Shown here: piece by piece, positions 1 through 10,000 of the stretch
Position numbering within the stretch: position 1 is the first letter of the stretch
How the letters are laid out: each line of letters opens with the position of its first letter
NCBI GenBank assembly: GCA_963971425.1
Contig: OZ020519.1
Span: 202,028-266,027 of the forward strand
Direction: 5' to 3'
Origin: Bryoerythrophyllum caledonicum
Lineage: Eukaryota; Streptophyta; Bryopsida; Pottiales; Pottiaceae
Length of the DNA stretch: 64,000 nucleotides
Made by a program: the position numbers and the translations under genes
The notes under the pieces: generated by a model
What the model was told of the DNA's origin: nothing
The model's database searches: none
Seen by the model: only the letters and a program-made list of their open reading frames with translations

Positions 1-138
1 AATATAGCAATCTATGGGAAGTCATCAGCCACATCATCAGCGCTCTGATCAAAACGACCAATGACCAGGCGCAAGCCATGAGTTGCTTCTTCCTCCCAGT
101 GTTCCCTTTCTGAAGAAGCTCGTTGATTCTCGTCCACA

Positions 139-176
139 GATCTCATCTCATCTCTCTCATCTCATCTCATCTCATC
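139..176. repeat. CATCT pentamer microsatellite
   Basis: A short run of imperfect CATCT/TCTCAT units lies downstream of the coiled-coil gene. It is simple sequence with no coding potential. Confidence 0.8.
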
Positions 177-266
177 AAGGCCAGTATTCACCAGTCTTAC
201 ATAATCATCCTGCTTAAACTAGTCCGGCTAATAAAATCAGAATTCAAGAGCACCAACAACTCAAGC

Positions 267-3200
267 TTACCTCAAGGTCTGTTGATGTATTTTCCGGCAT
301 AGTCCAAATTCCACCTGTTGCGATGTTCCAACGGCACGACTGATATGTTCTGCAATTGTCCTCTCTAAGAGTCTCCATACATCTTTAGATTCTTGCTGCA
401 TTGTGTAAATCTCGGCTTTCATCCTCTGAGCATCGCTCTCGGCGCTTCCTGATTGCAGAGAAACATCATAAACATGCAAATCCCCATTAGATTTAGAAAC
501 ATTATCTGGTCTAAACATAGGTGAAGTACGAAAAGACGTTCAGATTATATAAGATCAGAACGATGAGACACCCCTCCACTCGCACCGCAAAAACAACTAC
601 ATATGATAAAATGCCTTTCAGGATTATCACTTTAACACTGAGATTTCGCATTGACGTATTAAAACCTACCTTTCTGAGCCCTTTCTTCCTTCACTTGCTT
701 TTGAGTGCGACTTAGTGCCCTTTCCATGTCTTTCAAGGCCATCATGTATGCAGACCTCCACCGCTCCCTCTCATTTTGATTAGAAACTTTCAAGTTTCTG
801 CACGCTAATGTCAGGATAGCAATAGCAGTTGCTAGATAATTTCGCTCAGCCTTCCGTTCAGCAAGCTCATTCTCTAATTTGGTTTGTTCATTTTTGTGGC
901 TAGACACAATTAACTTTAACTGATCCCGCTCGAATGCGTGACCCGCAACTGTGTCCTCCAGCCTGCTTTGTTCTGTTGCAAGTTTCTTCTCTAATCCAGG
1001 AACCCTTTCTTCCAGCCAACTACGTTCTCCCTCAAGCTTGGTAACCTTTTCTTGCAGCTCAGAAATGTGAAGTTCCAACATTGAAACTTTATCACGAAGC
1101 TCATCTCGTTCTGCAACCAGCGTCACTACCTCCGATTCGAATTCCGTGAGTAAAGTTTCATTTATGCTGCCCATTATCTCTAAAGAAAGATTCGAGGACT
1201 CACTGGATTCATCTAATATGGGAATTTCTGGTAAGACTTTGCTACAACCCTCAGCACTAGACTGCTGTCTTTTCTTGTCTTGCAAGCCCTGTTCTAGTTT
1301 CTGCTTAACATTCACTAATTCTTCTTCCAAAGCTTCGATTTCATCATGGAATTTCTGTTCAAGTTCGATCGATTTCCACTCAATTTTCTTCGTAGCTTCG
1401 TAATCCAGATTCTGTTGAAGATGTGCCAGATCAATGTCATGTTTCTGCTGAAGCTCAACCTGAACCCTTTCTACTTCCTTCCTATGCTCAAGTTCCAGAG
1501 TCTCTTGCAGATCCGTAATTTTTTTCTGATAATTTCGTTCTACTTCACCATTGTTCTTCTCAATCAGATTCCTGTATCCAAGTTCCAGTTTTTCTCGTAA
1601 TTCTGTAGTCTCACTCATATACTCCTGCTTCAATTCCAGCTCTCTGGCCTCAGTTTGCATCCTATATTCAAAGTCCAATTTCTCTTGTAAATGGTTCAGT
1701 TCGTTCTTGATCTGCTCAGCTTCCTTCCTGCGTTGAGACTCCACAGTGTCCTTCAGCCTTGCAACCTCATTCTCGTATTCCTGTTCAAGTTTCACCTTCA
1801 TCCTCTCACATTCATTCCTCAACTCAAATTCCAGTTTCTTCAATTCAACTGTGTGGAGGTCGATAAGTTGTTCCTTTTCTCTCCGAAGATCCAAAACTTC
1901 CAATCTAAGTGACGAGACAACCTGCAGAAGGGCCCAGGGTTTAGGATTTAAGGTTTAGGGCTTAGATAACAAGGACGAGGTTCAGTTCAGAACAAGTACA
2001 AAGAGGCCAGTTCAGAGCACGAGATGCCAAGTAACTTTAACACCTGAATTAACATCAGATACAACAAGTCGAAAGAACATACCTCTTTGTTCGTTCTTTT
2101 TGATGGCGATTCTCCTATATCCACCATAAACCCCTCTACAGCAGCTTGAGTATTGCGTCGTACAACCACATATATTGGATCGGTTGCTTTCCCTGGGCTT
2201 AAAGAAGACAAACCCTGATCACTTAAAGAAGACAAACCCTTCAATGGGGAGGGCTTCCTCAAAGCAGACTTTAAACCCTCTATATCTCCTTGTAAATGTG
2301 GTGATGCATCTTCAAAGGCCAAATTGTCCTTCTGAGTTCGACCAGAAAAGCTAGAAGAAGCCTGCAACTCTTTCCTCCGGACAATCTGCTTCAAAAACTC
2401 AAGCCCATCTTTAACCTCTTAAGATTCAGAACTACTTAATATTCCTCGATAGTTCTACAGGTTTCTAAAAACACCAGACTTATACCGTGCCAACCAACAG
2501 GACATGCTTGATTTCTGGCTCAGAAGAGAAGCTCGATTTTTGTCCTAACGTCATTTCACGAATAACAAATTCAGCAAACGGGCATCGAAGCCCCAACGAT
2601 GGTTCCAAAATCTTCTCACCTTCTTTCTGCTAAAATCGCCTGGTAAATTATCGATCAGCTGTCTCCATTCACAAGCCCTCTCGCCGACAACTTCAAGATA
2701 AATTGATGACTCGGCCTCGTGCTCCCACAAAGTAGACTCGAGTTCCTCTGTTAGCTTCTTTATTTCCAAATCTTTTCGCTCCAGTACCGCTTGAAGAGCT
2801 CCCTAACAACACCGATGTAACGTAAGTGTCTCAATCATTTCACTAATTAGAATCTATGCAGCACCTCAAATGTGCCAAAGCATTAGAACCTAGCACTGAT
2901 TAGGGGTTCCAACCCCGCATAAAAACAAAGTGCAGCAAGAAACCCTTTTAAAATCATTCCCTACTAATGCTTTAAAACAAGTGCATTCCAGGCATCTAAA
3001 TCGTACGGGTTGACCTCCACAGCCTCCCGTGCATGACGTTCCTACCATGACCAGAGGACAAAAAATCAGAAATAAAGCACAGGACTTAAATTTCATCGTG
3101 AATCTCTCACTCACTCCACAACTACACACATCAAAATCCATAAAATCCAAACCCTCACATCCGAAAGCTTCAAAAATTCCAAAAACCAATCAATCGAGAA

Positions 3201-3464
3201 AGTTAAACTCACATTGTTAGACATGACCGCGGCACCTGCGTTGCGGTTCACGAGTGGAGACTCTTCCTCGTCGACCACAACCACGTCCACTCCCACTGCC
3301 GCTTCCCCGCCCGGTACGTCAGCTTCCACCGCTCCCTCTCCCGCTCCAGACACAGGCGGTGAGGCGGCTCCTAGCAACGGCGAGGGCGTCGGCGTCCTCA
3401 TAGGAATGGCATTGCCGTCCTCGTACGCAAGCGGCGCTGCGCCCGGACTCTCTTCGCCCCTCAT
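267..3464 (-). CDS. long coiled-coil protein, five predicted exons
   Basis: Predicted exons on the minus strand are 3213-3464, 2620-2802, 2083-2415, 670-1921 and 267-505. All joints keep frame and have GT donors and AG acceptors (GTGAGT, GTGAGA, GTATGT, GTAGGT). The product is about 752 residues. Residues 1-84 are a low-complexity Pro/Gly/Ala/Val-rich head. Residues 85-145 start a helical stretch (ALQAVLERKDLEIKKL). Residues 146-256 are basic and Ser-rich. Residues 257-673 are almost continuous charged heptads (EELEEELVNVKQKLEQ and similar), a long coiled coil. The last exon is again helical. No motor, kinase or membrane segment is seen, so a scaffold or cytoskeleton-linked role is only a guess. 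The last exon ends TTG AGG TAA, and the same bases form a GTAAGC donor, so the gene could continue past the left edge. The family is not recognised. Confidence 0.8.
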
Positions 3465-3584
3465 GATGCTCAGCTCCGTTCTCCTCGCCAAGACTGAGAA
3501 AACAAGAGCGGAATATCGCAATTTATTTATAAAAGGGCGCGTCAGCAGAAGACGCGGGTCAGCACCCTCCAAGAGACAAGCGCC
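3465..3584. promoter_or_regulatory. short intergenic region upstream of the coiled-coil gene
   Basis: Only 120 bases separate the predicted start of the coiled-coil gene (minus strand, 3464) from a divergent ATG at 3585. An AT-rich patch (ATTTATTTATAA, near 3520) could serve a promoter on either strand. This is inference from layout; no definite TATA box position can be assigned. Confidence 0.35.
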
Positions 3585-3674
3585 ATGTCGCTCTCGAAGA
3601 AAAACGATGGTGGAGCAGTGATGGAGCTTGAGATTCGGAAGGAAGTGGTGGATACTCTACAATCGCCAAGGTGA
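3585..3674 (+). CDS. possible first exon or gene remnant, 29 residues
   Basis: A short frame starts MSLSKKNDGG and ends in VVDTLQSPR before a TGA. The bases CCAAG|GTGAAA just before the stop could be a splice donor, so this may be the first exon of a gene whose remainder has been lost or displaced by repeats to the right. No downstream exon was found. It is not recognised and could be chance. Confidence 0.25.
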   Translation: MSLSKKNDGGAVMELEIRKEVVDTLQSPR

Positions 3675-3837
3675 AACCCTAAGTGACGACAAGACGACGA
3701 CGATGGCGGACGAGTGTGGACGAGATGCGACGGAGGGTAACGACGATGATGGTGCCGCGGCGTACTCAAATATGGTAAAATGTTATCAACGTTCGAAACA
3801 TTCATACTATCATACTACTAAAATCATAATCTACACA

Positions 3838-3944
3838 GTGAACCACGCAATCATCAACCACGCAGTGAACCGTGCAGTGAACTATAGAAACGCTGCAGTC
3901 AACCGCACAGTTAATTGCGCGGTCAACCGTGCAGTGAATCATGT
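3838..3944. repeat. degenerate 'aaccgtgcagtg' minisatellite
   Basis: About nine imperfect copies of an AACC(G/A)(T/C)GCAGT(G/T) unit lie in a row, some as GTCAACCGC. Low-complexity G/T-rich sequence (GTTGGAGTTGTG-like) continues to about 4290. Confidence 0.7.
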
Positions 3945-5250
3945 TTTTTTTTTTGTAAAATAAAAACTACATTGAAATGGTTGAACTATTGCATTGCAAA
4001 GCAAGCGCCAATTGCTAATTATTGTGTGGTTTATTGCGTGATTTTGAAATTTAAGATCTTGAGTTTCTTGGTGTGTCAAATTTGCATTCTTGTGTTGCAA
4101 TTTGTGTTCTTGATTACAAATTTGACGTTGAAAATATTTTTTGAGTTAAGCACTTAAAGATTGAATTGTAAATAATGAATTGTAAACTTGGTGTACAAAA
4201 GGTGTGAAGTTGGAGTTGTGATCTTGGAGGTTGGCATACAAAGTTGGAGTTGTAAAATTGCATATTTGAGTTGTGGAGATTGAAATTACAAGTTATGAGG
4301 TGAGATTGCAAGCAGGAATGCTATCTTGTGAGCGGTGAGGGGTGAGCAACGAGCGGCGAGCACTGAATTCATGACAACTTTTACCATTGTATTTATTGTG
4401 AAATTAAAAAGAACACCTATTGCCGTGAGTGTAGGTGGATTGTGCTTCTAAAAATCAAAATAAAAACATTAATATAAGAGAAATTCTAGACTTGAAGTTG
4501 CTTTAATTTATCTTTTATTCAATAGAGGCACCTATAGCCGTGGCACTATTTTTAGACTTTTTGGAAAATTTTACATCCAAAAATAAAAGGATAAGAGATT
4601 ATGAAACATATATTACAATGCAATTTTCTATTCCAAATAATAGCGATTTTATATACAATTGTGGGGGAGAAGTACATCTATTATCCCCTTATTTCATAAG
4701 ACAAGAGAACAAAAAATATGGAGAGGAAGTACATCTATTGAACTATCAAAATTCTGTTACTGCAAACATCTTGAACCCATGGATAAGCTATGCTTATATA
4801 ACTCTGCGATTTTGGGTAGATAAATTCTCTTGGACGTGTATTACTATTCTAATTAAGTCCAATATGTATTAGTATTCTAATGAATGTTCAGGTTAATGGT
4901 AATATGTGTCTGAAGGTTTAAGGTGGTGAATGGAGAGAATGATAGAGATGGACCACCTAAAAATATTAGAAACTTTGTATACTATTCATAATGTGATAAT
5001 TGTATATTTGTAAATTCAATGACACATTATATAAATTGATTGAAATCCATCCGTGAGTGATAATTCTAGAGATATTAAATTATCTAACTAGAGTACAAAC
5101 ATTTTTGAAAATAAAACAAATAATCAAATGAGACATGCAAGGGTGAAATATATCCAAAAATCCAAAGCCGCATATCAAGTCAACATGGCATACAAAATAG
5201 AGGAATCACAACTCATTACAGGTGAATTCATAGTCACTGCCCTAATGGAT
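3945..5250. other. AT-rich intergenic DNA, no gene seen
   Basis: The stretch is AT-rich. It holds a G/T-rich degenerate repeat (4185-4280), a GAGCGGCGAGC-like run near 4330-4365 and a short direct repeat (GAAGTACATCTATT at about 4668 and 4726). A 110-codon frame at 4540-4872 has biased AT-rich composition and no family resemblance; I do not call it a gene. Confidence 0.5.
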
Positions 5251-5408
5251 TTCCTACACTAATTGAAAATTTACATGCAATTGTTGACTGACACACACTT
5301 GCTTGAGAACAAATATCCAATCAGAACTTGGCATGCACATGCTTTGATGGAAATTAGTGTGAGTGATCTACATCAATAATCCCTCTACACTATATTCAAT
5401 GTTTAGTG
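5251..5408 (-). mobile_element. CACTAAAC-end MITE, end-truncated copy
   Basis: This is a near-identical inverted copy (only a few differences over about 155 bases) of the element at 48537-48735. It has the CACTAAACATTGAATATAGTG end next to a TA at 5409-5410. The other end of the element is missing. The high identity suggests a recent insertion. Confidence 0.75.
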
Positions 5409-5788
5409 TAGTCTTCAAGGGAATGAATACACAAAAAAAAAACGGATAATGAATACAAGAAAATAAGCCTTTAAAACAATACTTGCACATCAATATTCCT
5501 TTTTTACAAAGATTTGCTCTAGATGAACTTAGAAGGTTTTTTGAAGAACACGTAGAGAGGGTTGGAAAATGTGCCTCTGGTAATGGAAGAACTCTATATT
5601 TGTTTTCTCAAAATAAAGTAGGAATTTGTACACATGTACATAACATCATTCTTTTCTACTAAATATTTAATCGATTTTGTGACTCTAGGCACCTAAACTA
5701 TTTGATATCCGCCTCTAGAAACACATACGCCAAATTAGTACGCATTATTTATCTTCCATACCCGGAGCGCGACGAGGAGGCACCTTCG

Positions 5789-6409
5789 TTACCCTCGAAT
5801 ACGAGACTTTGGTTTTGCTCGGATTGTTGGCAACTCTTGGTCAGGTGGATCAACCAAACTACTGTCGCGCCTAAACCACTTTGGCACATGGTTTCTAGGA
5901 ATCGATAAAATAGGTAGCCTTAAAGAAAGTGCTTCGCCTAGATGCTGGCCAAAGTTATCAATAGTGTACAAAGGTTGATCAAGCGTCGACCAATCAACCT
6001 GCTTGCCCAACACACATTCCGCGTATATCATTGCTCCTATTCTTCTTGGAATGTTATTTGATCGATAACGTGTTTCGTGGGAGATGGCTCGTAAAATCTC
6101 CAAAAACCTCCATTTTATCTCTATGGAAGTAATGTTGGAATATGTCAATTGCTTCGTTCGGCAATGGTCCTCGTGCGCTTCCGGTGTATACCATCGGTCG
6201 AGGTGAGCAAAACCAATGTGCTCATACGCCTGCTGACACGTCCATGGCTTCGATAAATCCTCCCATCCGCGATACGCCAAGAGATTATGGTCTCTGTAAA
6301 CATCTAGCTCCCAATCTGCAGCCTTCTTTCCTTTTTTGGAAGTACCCACAGCCGAATCTGGCACATTCTGCTTTCTCCTCCCCCCACCTTCTCCGCCACC
6401 GCTATGCAT
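5789..6409 (-). CDS. transposon-like hypothetical protein, 206 residues
   Basis: An open frame of 206 codons begins MHSGGGEGGGRRKQN and includes a basic stretch (SKKGKKAADWELDVY) and a conserved-looking middle (NIPRRIGAMIYAECVLGKQVD). The style resembles the 'putative plant transposon protein' frames common in plant genomes, but I cannot assign a family from sequence alone. No terminal repeats were found around it. A short minus-strand frame at 6608-6796 (MLKAHFSTNPGHHDALAST) upstream may belong to the same unit. Confidence 0.4.
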   Translation of the reverse strand: MHSGGGEGGGRRKQNVPDSAVGTSKKGKKAADWELDVYRDHNLLAYRGWEDLSKPWTCQQAYEHIGFAHLDRWYTPEAHEDHCRTKQLTYSNITSIEIKWRFLEILRAISHETRYRSNNIPRRIGAMIYAECVLGKQVDWSTLDQPLYTIDNFGQHLGEALSLRLPILSIPRNHVPKWFRRDSSLVDPPDQELPTIRAKPKSRIRG

Positions 6410-6804
6410 GGCGAAAATGCCTCCAAACAGTGCAACACCACTACAAAATACTTCTAATTGCTATTCTAATACTAGCTAACTATTCTAATATTATTATGTC
6501 GCCTATAACTAATTGCACTTCAAAATAGTGCTACAATAAATCACATGCATGCACTTCAAAATAGTGTTGCTTAAGAGAGTGTTAAAAGTATGAAATACAC
6601 GGCTTCGTCAAATCTCTAACATCTTCAACATCTTCGGTACCTGTGCTAATGCTTTTGAGGACAAAAATTCCCCTTTCAGATAATCTCCATCCTCAAAAGG
6701 ACCACTTTCCAACCTGAAAACCCCGCACACCGCCGTCAACGTGGAGGCAAGTGCGTCATGGTGCCCAGGGTTCGTGGAAAAGTGTGCCTTTAACATTTCC
6801 TCCC

Positions 6805-6960
6805 TCCCCCTTTATAGCCCTCTGTCCGACCATGTCCACCCATGTCCGTGCATGTCCGGGGTCGTAGGGTCGTGGACTGTCCGCGCCCTGTCCGCGTCTT
6901 GTCCGCGCCCTGTTTGCGGGCAGTCCGCGATCAGCCCGCGACTAGTCCGCAACATGTTCG
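6805..6960. repeat. GTCCGCG-rich short tandem repeats
   Basis: Repeated short units (CATGTCC, then TGTCCGCG(C/T)C and related) make a GC-rich patch just left of the Tigger element. No coding sense is seen. Confidence 0.5.
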
Positions 6961-7669
6961 ACGCAGATTCCGCGTCCACTCAGCTGCATGTCTGCGCCCC
7001 CCTAAATATTTCTCACGTTCCCTTTACAGTCAGACCTCGATAAGTGTTAGGGGTTGGGAGCATTCTTTTTGTTAACACTTAGACACTGGTAACTCATAAC
7101 ACTTATAGAGGGTGATGCCGATGATTTGTAACACTTATAAAAAACAACACTTAGAAGAATTAAAATGGTAAATACATAACATTTATAGAAAAAATGGATG
7201 AAATTACAAAATATTGATTCATTATTCATCTAAGTCCGTCGAAAGAATGAATCAATAGTACTTTGGCGAGCTTCTGCTACATGCCAAGATTCTACTTCCT
7301 TTTCTAGTGCTGCAATATTCTTAATAGATAACATGGTGTCATTAGGTCTTTGCTCCAAAAACTTCTTCAAAGTTTAAAGAGCACTTCCTATATCTTTAAA
7401 GCCTACAACCTCCTTTGACTATATCGTGAGGATTAGCTTCATTAGGATCACTATCTTTGTGTTCACTACCTTGTTGTTGAAATGGAAACATTTCAATAAT
7501 TTCTTCATCAGTGGGCTGATAAGGGTTATTCAAATCAAATTTGAGCTCATAATTCAAATACTCTAGAACATTCATGTTAAGGGTCTCAGTCTGAGAGGAT
7601 ATCAAACTTAGTTGTTCCAATACAGCAACAACCTCCTCTACTTCTTTCCTTTGCTGCTTTTGAAGGACT

Positions 7670-8650
7670 TCATTTTCTACAAGAACTGAAAGAATTCCTG
7701 TGTCTCCAACAATTTTGAATTGTTGTTGGAGTCACTCCGTTATGCCAAGCCTTCCCAAGCATGGTCACAGCTTGGTACACATCAATTGCAAAACTCTTGC
7801 CAGTTGAAATACAATCTATTTGATGTTGAATTAATAACTTCATGTATTGAGCTTTAAATGATGTAATGATCCTTGCATCCATAGGCTGGAAACCACTAGT
7901 TGTATTTGGAGGCAAAAACTCTATTCGTGTCACCCTCAATCTTGAACCTCCATTAGGCACTTGATGTCCAGAAAATTTATCAACCAACAAAAGTACTTTC
8001 TCTTTCTGGGCACTTACCATCCTCCTCTCAAAATATAACAAAAATTGTTCAAAAATCTGTGTTGTCATCCATGCTTTTTTATTAGCATGCCATTGTATAC
8101 CTAGATTTGATGGGTTTAGAATGTGCCTGTAATGAGATACAAGCATTTTGATGTCTTCCATTTTCTTTAAAATCTCTTCACAAACTCCCATGAGTGCGTC
8201 TTCTCCATGATAGGTATAGCCCTTGATATTATATCTCTTCTTGAAATTTTGCACCCATCCATGAGAAAATAGAAGCTCCTTCATGTTAGCACCTCTAGGA
8301 AGTAATGCGTAAAATCTCTTTGCAGCAGCCACCACAAGGTCATCAAATAAAACTACATTATTTTCCTGCATTGTCGTAAACCAAGTAATAGTCGCTTTCT
8401 CCACTTTTGGGCATTGAGACTCTCGTAAGCGCTTGGAATCACCGAGGTGTCCAACGTCAAGTCCACTAAAGTGTTCTTTTTGCTCTACTATTCTTCCAAT
8501 ATTCATCTCAGACGCGTTTACTTGAAAGTGTGCATTAGCCCACGCAGTTAATGCTCTATTGGTAATCTTTCCACTAGTAGCTAACACAGTCTCACGATAC
8601 TGGATAATCTCTTATTTTTGCTCTAACGTGAATTGATGACCCTTTGCCAT
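7670..8650 (-). pseudogene. Tigger-type transposase, decayed
   Basis: The frame starts MAKGHQFTLEQK at 8650 and is stopped by TAA at 8612-8614, after which it continues to 7670. The N-terminal part has the CENP-B/pogo helix-turn-helix style (FSHGWVQNFKKRYNIKGY). The DDE core shows the second Asp (LLLVDKFSGHQV) and the hallmark PPNTTSGFQPMDARII. Between the helix-turn-helix (ending near GEDAL) and IQWHANKKAWMT the segment expected to carry the first catalytic Asp is missing, so an internal deletion is inferred in addition to the early stop. It cannot be active. Confidence 0.85.
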
Positions 8651-9328
8651 TGCAAACTGTAGGAAATTTACTTTAACAATATGTCTTCTATCGATGAATT
8701 TGCAATAGAAATGACAACTCTAACAACATATATTCTATGAATGAGTTCACAATACAAATAATAATTCTACAGCCTTCAGTCCCTTCTTATAATCTTGGCT
8801 GCCTTGCCTAGTTGCCTTTTGTTTTTAAGTTTACAAACTAAAAGCACACTTATCTTTTACTCTATGAGCTTAAAAATATATGATCTATTAGTTTATAAAC
8901 TTTAAAATACATATACCTATCAGATTGTTTCTTAGTAACCGGTAACAAGTAACCACATGTGTTTCAATTAAACTCTATTGAGCGTCACAGTAGATTTTCG
9001 GTAAGTTTACAGTGCCCGGAAAGTCACTGCCCTCCGTTCTCGCAGTCCAGAGGCCACAATATCTGCAATCTAACCGTACACCTTAAAAGAGTTAAAAAGG
9101 TCGCAGCCGGTTTACCGATCTTCACAATCTACCGGGAACTTGTCTTGGTAAATGGATCACATAAGCCCGGGTTCCAACTACAACCACACCCAATGAATCA
9201 AACCAAGAAGATACAAGACTCACAACAAGTTAGTACTAAACAAATCATATGAGCAAGACAACCTTCCACGGGGATCATTGGAACTCATCCACTGCAAGGG
9301 TAATAATCCTAGAATTCTCCGAACTTAG

Positions 9329-9542
9329 ACTTATGCTCTAGACTTTTCACCGAAGGGACCGGGAAGAGTTGCTTTAGCGGATGGGATCCGAGAAGCCTAC
9401 GGCTATTTACGATAGCCTCCCTTAAGTGAGAAGTATTCAGTAGGATGTCACCCCCTACTCCCCACCAATTTGAACACTTCCCACTAAAGGGAGGCTATCG
9501 TAAATAGACTTTTCCCATTGGTGAAAAGTCTAGAGCATAAGT
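9329..9542. repeat. large two-arm inverted repeat (hairpin)
   Basis: Outer arms 9329-9351 and 9520-9542 are perfect inverse copies (23 bases, motif CTCTAGACTTTTCACC). Inner arms 9403-9423 and 9487-9507 are also perfect inverse copies (21 bases, motif TTTACGATAGCCTCCC). The arms could form a long cruciform or an RNA hairpin. Confidence 0.9.
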
Positions 9543-9806
9543 TTCAGACCTCACTCTACCTATCTAACCCGGATATCCTAGCCCCTCGGGAAGTCTCTAC
9601 TCACAGTCAATCACATAACACTCAACAAGTCACAGCCTTGCACACCTAGCAAAGACATACTAAGAAGACTCAACTTTCTCCCGGTCTACTCACACAAGCT
9701 CAACAAAGACTTTAGACACAAGCAATGAAGGCAAGACACGAGCAAATCAACAAAGAGAAGAGTACTTAACACAAGAGCCCAAGGCTCTTAAATACACAAA
9801 GGCTAT

Positions 9807-10000
9807 CAGCTACCCTCCAAAATTAGATCCCCAAAAGGTGGAAATGACATCTAAAGAATGCACTAAAGTCAATAGCTACCCTCCAAACTAGACCCCAAAA
9901 GAACAAAACGGCATCTAGAGACTGCACTAAAGTCTGTAGCTATCCTCCAAAAGTGGATCCACTAGAGGATAAAACGGCAACTAGATCCTAAAATCAAGGA
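9807..10000. repeat. threefold ~65-bp tandem repeat
   Basis: Three imperfect units begin with AGCTA(C/T)CCTCCAAA near 9807, 9874 and 9937, each followed by a GCACTAAAGTC-like or ACTAGATCC-like tract. Confidence 0.75.

Noticed and set aside
3838-3944. CRISPR-like array
   Set aside because: Units are adjacent without spacers and degenerate; this is a minisatellite in a plant nuclear context.
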